NCBI GenBank assembly: GCA_000621425.1
Contig: KK211275.1
Span: forward strand, 412,523-476,522
Direction of reading: 5' to 3'
From: Lachnospiraceae bacterium AB2028
GTDB taxonomy: Bacteria; Bacillota; Clostridia; Lachnospirales; Lachnospiraceae
DNA length: 64,000 bases
In this document: piece by piece, positions 27,178-34,041 of the stretch
How positions within the stretch are numbered: position 1 is the stretch's first letter
How the letters are laid out: each line of letters opens with the position of its first letter
Program-made: the position numbers and the translations under genes
The notes under the pieces: model-generated
What the model saw: only the letters and a program-made list of their open reading frames with translations
Database searches by the model: none
Told to the model about the DNA's origin: nothing

Positions 27178-27990
27178 ATGAATTTTTTTGCAACGCCGGT
27201 GTTTTGTTTTTTACCGTTTAAATACTATAAGGCAGTAAAGGAAAAGGGCTGGAAGATCGTACTTGCGATACTTCTGTGTATTATCCTGCTCTGGACTATT
27301 CGTGGTGTAAAGGATCAGATAAATATGATCCGTTTTGTTAATGAGGTTAAGAGGGAATGCCCCGATTTTGCACTGAAAAACGGTACCCTTGAACTGGAAA
27401 AGTCAATTGTTTTTGATGAAGAGGGGCTCTATATGGCATTTGATGACAGTATAGACCATGTTAACAGAGGAGATGTGGATGCCATTGTGGCTGCAGGCCA
27501 TGACTCTGTTCTGATCGTAGGGCGTCACGGTGGCGGCTTGCATGATGATGGGGAAACTCAGGTCTTTAACTATTCTGAATTTGGAAACTTGGAAATAGAT
27601 AAGGATATGCTGTGCGATAAGTATCTGCCGTTACTGAATCTCGCTGCTGCTGCCCTTGATATTTTCAGGCTGATCTGCAGCATAATAGTGTACTGTATTG
27701 TGGCTGCAATTCTGCAGTTCGTTACAGGGCTTATTTCGGATCTGGCTTACAAAACGAAACTTGATATGGGAGAGCAGTTCAAGATCACTTTCATGGCGAA
27801 GTTCCCGCCGTATTTTATACTGTTTATTCTGGGAACGATCTTCAGTAATTTAAAGTTTGTTGCGTTGATCTCGCTTATTCTTCAGCTTGCGTACATAGCA
27901 CTGGTGCTGTTTTTCTACAGCAAGGCTGCGGAGGATGAACAGAGAATGATGTTAGAAAACAACGGACAGGGTCCCTGGATGCAGGGGTAA
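27178..27990 (+). CDS. DUF1189-like membrane protein
   Basis: A 270-residue protein. After one N-terminal helix (about 25-42) comes an outside region of some 110 residues, then four helices from about 155 to the end. The general plan, with a beta-rich outer region holding FALKNGTLELEKSIVF, matches DUF1189 proteins, which are linked to maltodextrin or envelope functions in some bacteria. GGAGG precedes ATG 27178. Assignment rests on layout and one motif and is moderately secure. Confidence 0.65.
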   Translation: MNFFATPVFCFLPFKYYKAVKEKGWKIVLAILLCIILLWTIRGVKDQINMIRFVNEVKRECPDFALKNGTLELEKSIVFDEEGLYMAFDDSIDHVNRGDVDAIVAAGHDSVLIVGRHGGGLHDDGETQVFNYSEFGNLEIDKDMLCDKYLPLLNLAAAALDIFRLICSIIVYCIVAAILQFVTGLISDLAYKTKLDMGEQFKITFMAKFPPYFILFILGTIFSNLKFVALISLILQLAYIALVLFFYSKAAEDEQRMMLENNGQGPWMQG

Positions 27991-28000
27991 GGTGACTAAT

Positions 28001-28453
28001 ATGACACGAAGAGAAGCCGCAATGGCAAATTTTAAAAAGGGCTATAACTGTTCCCAGTCCATAGTGCTTGCTTTTGCAGACCTGCTTCCTGCTGATGAGA
28101 AAATGCTTATGAAAATGGCATCGTCTTTTGGCGGAGGCATGGGACGCCTTCGCGAGGTCTGCGGTTCCGTCAGCGGAATGTTCATGGTGGCAGGGCTTTT
28201 ATACGGATATGATGGCCCGGAGACCGGGCAGGTAAAGGCAGAGCATTATGCCGGAATACAGGAACTGGCTCATAGATTCGAGGAAAAACACGGTACCATA
28301 GTCTGCCGTGAAATGCTGGGTCTGAACGTAAAACATGATGTGCCCGTTCCGGAGGCCCGCACTGAGGCGTATTACAAAAAGCGTCCCTGCGCCGAGATAA
28401 TCGGTGACGCCGCTGAGATACTGGAGCAGTATATTGAAGAGCGGGGGCTGTAA
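28001..28453 (+). CDS. C-GCAxxG-C-C family protein (redox-associated)
   Basis: A 150-residue protein of the C_GCAxxG_C_C family: NCSQSIVLAFADLL near residue 17, FGGGMGRLREVCGSVSGMFM near 45, and Cys at CREMLGL and CAEI towards the end. Conserved cysteines suggest a metal or iron-sulfur site; families of this type accompany redox proteins. ATG 28001 lies 6 bases after AGGTG, better than a GTG at 27992. It directly follows the DUF1189-like gene. Confidence 0.83.
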   Translation: MTRREAAMANFKKGYNCSQSIVLAFADLLPADEKMLMKMASSFGGGMGRLREVCGSVSGMFMVAGLLYGYDGPETGQVKAEHYAGIQELAHRFEEKHGTIVCREMLGLNVKHDVPVPEARTEAYYKKRPCAEIIGDAAEILEQYIEERGL

Positions 28454-28610
28454 GGTTTCCGCTTTTTACAAGGTATGTAATGGCTGTTATCGAATTGCTT
28501 TTGTCAGTGGCCGGACCGGTGTTTTATACATTTATATATTTTCTGGGAATGCTATATGGTTAGAAACTAATACATAATACAAATGACTATAAAATGAAAT
28601 GGGGGAGCAA

Positions 28611-29165
28611 ATGATATCTGCATCTGAAGCAATCGAAAAACTAAAAGAAGGCAACCGCCTTTACACATCCATAGACACATTTCAGTCTGATGTTTCTTCA
28701 GTAATACTTGAGCATTTTGCAAAGAACGGCCAGGAGCCATATGCCATAATCATAAGTTGTTCGGATTCAAGGGTGATTCCGGAGAGGATATTTCATGCAG
28801 CTATAGGAGATCTTTTTACCATTCGTGTGGCGGGAAATGTGATAGATGACCATCAGCTGGGGAGCATTGAGTATGCGGCAGGGCATCTGGGGACAAAACT
28901 TATATTGGTGCTTGGCCATACCGGATGCGGTGCAGTGACGGCAGCAATCCACCATGATCCGGATGGCTTTATTAAATACATCACTGATGACATCAAGGAA
29001 GCTATTGGAGATGAAACTGATGATTACAAGGCGGCTGTTCTGAACGTAAAGCACAGCGTAAAGCATATAGAGGATAGTTTGGAGATACAGAAGGATGAGG
29101 AACAGGGACTTGTGGTAGCAGGAGCTGTTTATCGGATAGAGGATGGAACGGTTGAGTTTCTGTGA
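28611..29165 (+). CDS. Beta-class carbonic anhydrase
   Basis: About 184 residues. Zinc ligands are Cys and Asp of CSDSR near residue 48, and His and Cys of HTGCGA near 104; GDLFTIRVAGN lies between. The enzyme interconverts CO2 and bicarbonate. Two starts are possible: ATG 28611, close behind GGGGGAG, and ATG 28599, without a ribosome site; the first is preferred. Length is short but complete for prokaryotic beta-class enzymes. This gene is the last clearly core gene before the accessory region. Confidence 0.9.
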   Translation: MISASEAIEKLKEGNRLYTSIDTFQSDVSSVILEHFAKNGQEPYAIIISCSDSRVIPERIFHAAIGDLFTIRVAGNVIDDHQLGSIEYAAGHLGTKLILVLGHTGCGAVTAAIHHDPDGFIKYITDDIKEAIGDETDDYKAAVLNVKHSVKHIEDSLEIQKDEEQGLVVAGAVYRIEDGTVEFL

Positions 29166-29242
29166 GAGTTTATAATAAATCCGGTGCTCGGGCAGTAATG
29201 AGCCGTGAAACAATGGAAATTGTGATATAATTAAATCATATG

Positions 29243-29274
29243 GAAACTTGTTGTATGAGAAACTTGTTGTATGA
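29243..29274 (+). repeat. Two perfect 16-bp tandem repeats in the leader of the DUF1902 gene
   Basis: GAAACTTGTTGTATGA occurs twice head to tail, ending 13 bases before ATG 29288 and shortly after a TATAAT box at 29225-29230. It may be a direct-repeat operator or simple slippage. Confidence 0.7.
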
Positions 29275-29287
29275 GTGAGGTGGCTGT

Positions 29288-29500
29288 ATGAACATAAAAG
29301 TAAATATTCATTGGGATGAAGAAGCAGAAGTATGGGTTGCTGTTTGCGATACATTGGGTATCGTTCTGGAATCAGGCTCTTATGACGCTCTTATTGAAAA
29401 AATTAAAAATGCTGTTCCGGAAATGATAGAACTTAATAAGATCGAAGGTGTTGAAACTATCGAAGTTTTGACAAATAACAGACAAATGGCTTACGCATAA
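29288..29500 (+). CDS. DUF1902 / HicB-like antitoxin
   Basis: A 70-residue protein with the HicB-type ferredoxin-like fold opening: IHWDEEAEVWVAVCDTLGIVLESGSYDALIEKIKNAVPEM. DUF1902 proteins are orphan or HicA-paired antitoxins. GAGGTGG precedes ATG 29288. A fragment of HicA follows at once (29533), so this was the antitoxin half of a HicA-HicB type module whose toxin has decayed. It has no separate DNA-binding domain; autoregulation by the 16-bp repeats upstream is possible. Confidence 0.75.
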   Translation: MNIKVNIHWDEEAEVWVAVCDTLGIVLESGSYDALIEKIKNAVPEMIELNKIEGVETIEVLTNNRQMAYA

Positions 29501-29532
29501 CCGAGGCGTTATTATGGCAGAATTTGAAAAAA

Positions 29533-29616
29533 GACAATACTGTTCCGGTTAAGATAAAATCGAAACATACGGCAAATGCTATTCTAAAGCAAAGCGGGAT
29601 AGATCAAAAGTTTTAA
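29533..29616 (+). pseudogene. HicA toxin C-terminal remnant
   Basis: The frame from 29533 reads DNTVPVKIKSKHTANAILKQ then SGIDQKF and stop. That is the C-terminal strand and helix of HicA mRNA interferases (TVPVH..K.....ILKQAGI). The double-stranded-RNA-binding core and the catalytic His are absent and no start codon fits, so the toxin is dead. It lies 32 bases after the DUF1902 antitoxin stop. Confidence 0.6.
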
Positions 29617-29639
29617 ATCCTTAATTTTTTGTTTGCTTT

Positions 29640-29843
29640 ATGACTATGAATGGACAGATGACGAAATATGAGAGATATTTAGGCCGTCTTGAAGAAATGA
29701 AAGAGCCGAAACCGGCAGAGCTTGTTTTTAATATGCGGGGGGCTGTGGAATATGCCGAAAAGAAGGGAATAAGAATATCTGAATTTTCACAGGAAGAAAA
29801 GGATATGTTTGTTAAACCGAAACAACAAGCAAGACTCGCATAG
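29640..29843 (+). CDS. Hypothetical small protein
   Basis: A 67-residue frame, rich in charged residues, containing ELVFNMRGAVEYAEKKGIRISEFSQEEKDMF, which reads like a real helical protein. No ribosome site precedes ATG 29640 or the nearby ATGs, so it may be a leftover. A terminator follows at 29863. It could be an antitoxin-like protein given its neighbours, but nothing proves that. Confidence 0.4.
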   Translation: MTMNGQMTKYERYLGRLEEMKEPKPAELVFNMRGAVEYAEKKGIRISEFSQEEKDMFVKPKQQARLA

Positions 29844-29862
29844 GTTATAGAATATAGAACAT

Positions 29863-29898
29863 AAAAGGCATCCTCTATCAATTGTGAGATGCTTTTTT
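29863..29898 (+). terminator. Terminator
   Basis: AAAAGGCATCCTC and GAGATGCTTTTTT pair around a short loop, with the run of T in the second arm. Confidence 0.7.
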
Positions 29899-29948
29899 AT
29901 TGTATGTTTGTTGTTCTCAAAATGCTGTCCGTATATTAAAATGTATGT

Positions 29949-30176
29949 AAGAAAATCTTGCCAGAGGAGGGGCTAAGGGGAATCCGGATGGTTGTAATGA
30001 GTGACGGGGTTAATGTTTTAATGAAACCGATCAGGCAGCCGGAACTGTCAGAGTTTTCTTCTTTGATGGATGCGGCAAAGGACTGGGCATCTGAAGTGGG
30101 AATGGAAGAGTCGGATATTGATGAGGCTGTTAAAAATGTCCGGAAGAATAAGAGGCGTTCAGAAGGAAGCTTATAA
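29949..30176 (+). pseudogene. AbrB/MazE-type antitoxin, N-terminus lost
   Basis: The frame reads KKILPEEGLRGIRMVVMSDG and then VNVLMKPI, which matches the middle of AbrB-fold antitoxins (usually preceded by RGQITIP). The C-terminal helix FSSLMDAAKDWASEVGMEESDIDEAV is also typical of those toxin partners. The first half of the swapped-hairpin DNA-binding fold is missing and an in-frame stop lies at 29937. A restart at ATG 29988 behind AGGGG could still make a short protein. No toxin gene follows. Confidence 0.55.
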
Positions 30177-30216
30177 GAATCTGTGATGTAAAAACGAAGA
30201 ATGCGGAGGTTATGAT

Positions 30217-30396
30217 ATGAGTACAGCAAAAGCTTCTATACAGAATATGTTAGATACAGTGCCGGACGATATACAGGAAGAAATAGAAGTTTTGGAATGC
30301 TTATACAAGATGATGGTGCTGGAAACAAGCAGAAAATCGGTACAGTGCAATGGGACATTGTCAACGGATGAAGTAAGAGCACATTTTAATGGATAA
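30217..30396 (+). CDS. Small orphan antitoxin-like protein
   Basis: A 59-residue acidic helical protein (MSTAKASIQNMLDTVPDDIQ, then a Leu-rich helix, ending in STDEVRAHFNG). The plan, a helix followed by a short acidic tail ending in DEV, is that of antitoxins paired with RelE/ParE toxins. GGAGG lies 7 bases before ATG 30217 and a terminator follows at 30430. No toxin gene is present next to it, so it is an orphan. Confidence 0.6.
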   Translation: MSTAKASIQNMLDTVPDDIQEEIEVLECLYKMMVLETSRKSVQCNGTLSTDEVRAHFNG

Positions 30397-30429
30397 TCAT
30401 TGATTGTTGCATGGTATCCGTTTATATAT

Positions 30430-30460
30430 CCTCTGATCATAGTGGTCAGGGGATTTTTTT
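30430..30460 (+). terminator. Terminator after the orphan antitoxin-like gene
   Basis: CCTCTGATCA at 30430-30439 and TGGTCAGGGG at 30443-30452 pair (with G:T), followed by ATTTTTTT. A second weaker hairpin, GCTCAC with GTGGGC, lies at 30532-30550. The remaining bases to 30660 show no gene. Confidence 0.85.
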
Positions 30461-30664
30461 ATGTCTAAAAAAGATACGAACACAAGTTCTGGTTACTATT
30501 CACAGATAAATGGAAGTGAAGAATGAAGCTCACATCAGTGGGCTTTATTTTTATTGTTGAAACGGTTAGAATCTTTGTATTAAGCAAATCGGAATTTTAC
30601 GCACAGTTTGATAGAGGATAATGAGAACAGCCAATTCTTCGAGAAACTAAGTGATTATTCCGGC

Positions 30665-30892
30665 CCTCCCAGAGCCACCATTCCGGAGAATGAGAGCCAC
30701 TGATTCCGGAGTTTTGGAGCCACCTTGCGGCCACTGAATCATATATTCCTTTATACTGTACGTGCATGCCTTCAGCGTGACTACAGATAAAGGAGGGTCA
30801 AATCTATGACCAAGTATCGTGAGATCCTTCGGCTAAAAAACCAGGGATCATACAGCACTCTGGCATCTCAGGATGATATGGATCGATTCTAG
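30665..30892 (+). mobile_element. IS21-family left-end remnant with truncated istA
   Basis: Three imperfect repeats of about 23 bp, each with GAGCCAC and ATTCCGG elements, occupy 30668-30735; such multiple end repeats are typical of IS21-family elements. After AGGAGGG, a frame at 30806-30892 reads MTKYREILRLKNQG, the usual opening of the IstA transposase, then loses similarity and stops after 28 residues. The rest of istA, istB and the right end are missing. It is a dead IS fragment directly before the Rrf2 gene promoter. Confidence 0.6.
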
Positions 30893-30910
30893 AAGGGATA
30901 ATCGCACCTT

Positions 30911-30949
30911 GTTGTGACTATTGAAATTACAACGAAAATGATTTAAGAT
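30911..30949 (+). promoter_or_regulatory. rrf2 promoter with Rrf2 operator (site 1)
   Basis: The 23-bp inverted repeat GTTGT-N13-ACAAC lies at 30911-30933. TTGAAA (30921-30926) inside it and TAAGAT (30944-30949), 17 bases later, form the promoter. The same operator layout recurs twice before the cupin gene, so this is the autoregulatory site of the next gene product. Confidence 0.78.
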
Positions 30950-30970
30950 AGAGTCGATGGAGGTGTCAGA

Positions 30971-31405
30971 ATGCAGCTTTCAAGCAGATTTACAATAGCG
31001 GTTCATGTGCTTATAGCAATTGAAACATTTAAGAATGACCATAAAATCACCAGTGAATTTCTTGCGTCCAGCGCAAATGTAAATCCGACGGTAATCAGAA
31101 GACTCTTGCAGCAGCTGAAGAAGGCGGAGATTGTAACAGTGAAGCGGGGAAGCGGCGGTGCCGATATAGAGAAATCCTTGACGGAGATAACGCTTCTGGA
31201 TGTTTACAACGCCGTGGAGCCTGTCGAAAATGGACAGTTGTTTCATTTCCATGAGAATCCGAATGAGTTATGCCCTGTGGGACGGAACATTCACAGGATC
31301 ATGGATCACAGGCTTGAAGAAATACAGAATGCCATGGAAGATAAAATGCGGCGAATAACCATAGCTGATGTAATGGCGGATGCGAACAAGCTGATAGAAT
31401 CTTAA
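30971..31405 (+). CDS. Rrf2 family transcriptional regulator (YwnA-like)
   Basis: A 144-residue winged-helix regulator. MQLSSRFTIAVHVLIAIE and the recognition part NPTVIRRLLQQLKKAEIV followed by SGGADIEKSLTEITLLDVYNAVE are classic Rrf2. The three-Cys iron-sulfur ligand set of IscR/NsrR is absent; one Cys remains near residue 98 (ELCPVGRNI), as in redox-sensing YwnA/SaiR relatives. GGAGG precedes ATG 30971. Three 23-bp GTTGT-N13-ACAAC operators, one before this gene and two before the cupin gene, define its likely local regulon. Confidence 0.9.
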   Translation: MQLSSRFTIAVHVLIAIETFKNDHKITSEFLASSANVNPTVIRRLLQQLKKAEIVTVKRGSGGADIEKSLTEITLLDVYNAVEPVENGQLFHFHENPNELCPVGRNIHRIMDHRLEEIQNAMEDKMRRITIADVMADANKLIES

Positions 31406-31413
31406 AAAGTTTT

Positions 31414-31478
31414 GTTGTAACACTTGACATCACAACAGGGCAGTGGTACACTTCTGTTGTATCAATCAATATCACAAC
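31414..31478 (+). promoter_or_regulatory. Cupin gene promoter with two Rrf2 operators (sites 2 and 3)
   Basis: Site 2 (31414-31436) overlaps a consensus TTGACA at 31424-31429, and site 3 (31456-31478) lies just after TACACT at 31447-31452; -35 and -10 are 17 bases apart. Both sites fit GTTGT-N13-ACAAC. Site 2 sits on its -35 at exactly the same offset as site 1. Occupation of both would block the promoter. Confidence 0.8.
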
Positions 31479-31495
31479 AAATGGAGGTATCAAAA

Positions 31496-31849
31496 ATGTC
31501 TAACTATAGTAAGGTAAGTGTTGCAAACGATCCGAGAACTGAACTTCATGATCAGCTGGGACTTACAGGGGCTGAGATCAGCATCAACCATCTTCCGGCA
31601 GGTGCGAGTGTTCCTTTTGTTCATTATCATAAGACCAATGAAGAGATTTACATCATTCTTTCCGGCAAGGGAAAAGCGGTAGTTGACGGTGAGGATATAG
31701 AGCTTTCTGCCGGTGATATCGTGCGTATTGCGCCGGATGGGAAAAGACAGTTCTTCGCGGCAGATGATTCTGAGATCAGCTATGCCTGTATCCAGGTGAA
31801 GGCAGGTTCTCTTGAAGCGTATACCGCCGACGATGCAGTAATCGAGTAA
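31496..31849 (+). CDS. Cupin domain protein
   Basis: A 117-residue single-domain cupin. Metal-site motif 1 reads PFVHYHKTNEEIYIILSGKG and motif 2 is GDIVRIAPDGKRQF. No catalytic identity can be read; small cupins act in detoxification or as sugar or metabolite-binding enzymes. ATG 31496 is 8 bases after GGAGG and lies 18 bases from operator site 3. The gene is the evident target of the Rrf2 regulator, so its substrate may be an electrophile or oxidant sensed by that protein. Confidence 0.88.
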   Translation: MSNYSKVSVANDPRTELHDQLGLTGAEISINHLPAGASVPFVHYHKTNEEIYIILSGKGKAVVDGEDIELSAGDIVRIAPDGKRQFFAADDSEISYACIQVKAGSLEAYTADDAVIE

Positions 31850-31859
31850 GTATGAGTTT

Positions 31860-31902
31860 TAAAGTTGTGGGCATTTCTGCAAGCAGATGCCCATAACTTT
31901 TT
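31860..31902 (+). terminator. Terminator after the cupin gene
   Basis: AAAGTTGTGGGCAT pairs with ATGCCCATAACTTT, and TTTTTA follows. Confidence 0.85.
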
Positions 31903-31914
31903 ATGTGGAGAGCT

Positions 31915-32604
31915 ATGAGTGTTTGTATAAAAGACAATATCCAGAATATGAACCTTGTCATCGGCTGCACGGTAGGCTGCGATTATTGCTATGCGCGGAA
32001 TAATGTGAAGCGGTGGCATACGATACCGGATTTCAGTAAGCCTGAATTTTTTGAAGGCAAGCTTAAAATGATGGACAAGGCAAGACCGCAGAATTTCCTT
32101 CTGACCGGTATGAGTGATCTTGCGGGATGGAAAGAAGAATGGCGAGAAGAGGTGTTTGAAAAGATCCGGAAAAATCCGCAGCATCAGTTTTTATTTTTGT
32201 CAAAAAGGCCTGATCTCCTGGATTTTGAAACGGGTCTTGAGAACGCCTGGTTTGGGGTGACGGTTACCAGAAGATCAGAACTCTGGCGCATTGAAGCATT
32301 GAGGAATCATGTAAGGGCAAAGCATTATCATGTGACCTTTGAGCCGCTTTTTGATGATCCTGGAGAGGTCGATCTTTCTGGTATTGATTGGATCGTTGTA
32401 GGAACCATGACAGGCGCTCAGAGCAGAAAAATCCGTACTGAGCCGGAATGGGCATGGTCGCTTACGGATCAGGCGCATCAAAGGAATATACCTGTTTTTA
32501 TGAAGGAAGATCTTGAATCGATCATAGGCGATGGAAATATGGTGCAGGAATTTCCTGAAGCATTTGAGAAGGTATTGGAGGTACAGCGGGCATGGAAGAA
32601 GTGA
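31915..32604 (+). CDS. Radical SAM-like protein, DUF5131/Gp37-related
   Basis: A 229-residue protein. GCTVGCDYCYARN near residue 20 is a CxxxCxxC-like cluster motif; FLLTGMSDL, QFLFLSKRPD, NAWFGVTV, FEPLF and DWIVVGTMTGAQSRK follow in the order seen in DUF5131 (phage Gp37/Gp68-like) radical SAM proteins. These presumably cleave SAM with a 4Fe-4S cluster; their substrates are unknown. ATG 31915 follows GGAGAG. The stop overlaps a second radical SAM frame, so this may be one half of a radical SAM pair carried by mobile elements. Confidence 0.75.
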   Translation: MSVCIKDNIQNMNLVIGCTVGCDYCYARNNVKRWHTIPDFSKPEFFEGKLKMMDKARPQNFLLTGMSDLAGWKEEWREEVFEKIRKNPQHQFLFLSKRPDLLDFETGLENAWFGVTVTRRSELWRIEALRNHVRAKHYHVTFEPLFDDPGEVDLSGIDWIVVGTMTGAQSRKIRTEPEWAWSLTDQAHQRNIPVFMKEDLESIIGDGNMVQEFPEAFEKVLEVQRAWKK

Positions 32605-32770
32605 GAACGGAAGATATCCTGATAAGGGATGTGGAAACCAAAAATATCATGACAAAGTCAAACTTGCCGGTGGGAGGGTATTCTGTGAATCCGTATGTCG
32701 GATGCACGCACGCCTGCAAGTATTGTTACGCTTCTTTCATGAAAAGGTTTACAGGACATGCAGAAATGGG
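32592..32770 (+). pseudogene. Radical SAM protein fragment, C-terminus deleted
   Basis: Starting at ATG 32592 inside the end of the previous gene, the frame reads TKSNLPVGGYSVNPYVGCTH and then ACKYCYASFMKRFTGH, the start of a radical SAM protein of the mobile-pair type with its CxxxCxxC. At about 32757-32770 similarity ends; the frame then runs 29 unrelated codons to 32858. From the same point a DraG-like frame begins, so a deletion has joined two genes. Confidence 0.65.
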
Positions 32771-33366
32771 GCGACAAGTATCCCTGGGCTGGTTATGGAC
32801 AGAGGTTCTTCCGGTGGCTTTGGAGGAAGAATCCGCAGCCTTACGGAAGCTGGGGTAATGGATCAGCAATGAGGGTTTCATCTGTTGGCTGGTTATTCGA
32901 CAGCCTGGAAGAGACAAGAAGAATTGCAAGGCTGACGGCTGAGGTTACTCATAATCATCCGGAAGGAATAAAGGGGGCTGAGTCGGTTGCCACTGCTATA
33001 TACATGCTTCGTAACGGAAAAAGCAAGGAAGAGGTGAAAAAGTATGTGATAGATGAGTTTGGCTATGATCTTTCACGCACCTGTGATGAGATAAGACCGA
33101 CCTATCATCATATAGAAAGCTGTCAGGAGACAGTGCCGGAGGCGTTTACGGCATTCTTTGAGGGAACGGACTTTGAGGATACTATCCGGACTGCAGTATC
33201 TCTGGGAGGGGACTGTGATACCCTGACCTGCATTGCAGGCGGAATGGCAGAAGCTTTTTATGGAGTGCCGGATGAATTCAAAAATGAATGCAACAAGAGG
33301 ATATCGGATGACTTTACTGAGGTGATAGAGAAGTTTTACGGGAGAATTACGGGGGATAACCAATGA
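32758..33366 (+). pseudogene. ADP-ribosylglycohydrolase (DraG-like), N-terminus deleted
   Basis: The 202-residue frame carries the C-terminal two thirds of an ADP-ribosylglycohydrolase: WGDKYPWAGYGQRFFRWLW, GNGSAMRVS, THNHPEGIKGAE and the metal-binding SLGGDCDTLTCIAGGMAEAFYG. About 70-80 N-terminal residues with the first metal-binding Asp pair (DDT) are missing. DraG enzymes remove ADP-ribose from proteins or small molecules. The frame begins with MQKWGDKYP exactly at the join with the radical SAM fragment. It could still be translated from ATG 32758, but is unlikely to be active. Confidence 0.72.
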
Positions 33367-33770
33367 AAAGTTATCAGGAATGCAGAGAAATAGCGGAAAA
33401 CAGACTGAACGATTCAAAGATTATCATTAACAGGGCATATCGATTAGGTGAGGATTATGTTTTTGATAATAAAGATGAAGAATACATTGGAAAGCTGCCT
33501 GTTGTTGTGAGGTCATTTAATGGAGAATGCTGGTCTTTGTGGCAATATCTGAACGAATTTGATATGTATATGGATGATATGATCGAAATAGAGTTTGAAG
33601 ACGGCAGATCAAGACGGAATACGGATGCTATAGGAATACCCATCGATATTACCAAAGTAACGCCTGTAGTACGTCCCTGGACAAAGGAAGAAGCTGATGC
33701 TGCAAGGGAAGAGTATAAGAGGAGTCTAAGGCTTAAAAGAGCTTTATCAGCAGATGATAAAGAAAAATGA
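33363..33770 (+). CDS. Hypothetical protein
   Basis: A 135-residue acidic protein overlapping the DraG-like stop by four bases (ATGA). It is mixed alpha/beta, with a central DMYMDDMIEIEFEDGRSRRNTDAIGIPIDI and a basic C-terminal helix (EEYKRSLRLKRAL). No family recognised. Its coupling to the DraG-like gene suggests the two were partners before the deletion. Confidence 0.6.
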   Translation: MKSYQECREIAENRLNDSKIIINRAYRLGEDYVFDNKDEEYIGKLPVVVRSFNGECWSLWQYLNEFDMYMDDMIEIEFEDGRSRRNTDAIGIPIDITKVTPVVRPWTKEEADAAREEYKRSLRLKRALSADDKEK

Positions 33771-33943
33771 GGATCAAAATTATGTCAAAAAGATTAAAAG
33801 TTGAGGTGACATGCCCAGAATGCAATGCTATGTATAATGCTTATTTCGACAGGCTTAAGGACAGGATTCCGGACATGAGGAAGTCTGAGCCATGCATAGA
33901 ACGTAACTGGGCTTTTGAGGCTTTTAGAACGGTGCTTAAGTAG
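33767..33943 (+). CDS. Small hypothetical protein with CPEC motif
   Basis: A 58-residue frame overlapping the previous stop (ATGA at 33767-33770). It contains TCPECNAMYNAYFDRLKDR and a later Cys, so it may bind zinc. A second ATG at 33782 is a possible start. No family recognised; it may be a shortened form of a larger protein. Confidence 0.45.
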   Translation: MRIKIMSKRLKVEVTCPECNAMYNAYFDRLKDRIPDMRKSEPCIERNWAFEAFRTVLK

Positions 33944-34041
33944 GGGTAATGCCATACCAGCATAGGTGAAGAACAGGGCGTTTTGTGGTAAAATATCGTA
34001 ATATGAATGCAAGTAGGTGATGACACCGAAAGGGGGTTAGA

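Noticed and set aside
30478-30489. Second LexA-like palindrome GAACACAAGTTC
   Set aside because: It matches GAAC-N4-GTTC, but eight fixed bases are expected about once per 65 kb by chance, and no promoter elements frame it. The box at 35424 is different because it sits exactly between -35 and -10.
30461-30526. 21-codon frame after the terminator at 30430
   Set aside because: It starts inside the T-tail of the terminator, has no ribosome site and ends after 21 codons.
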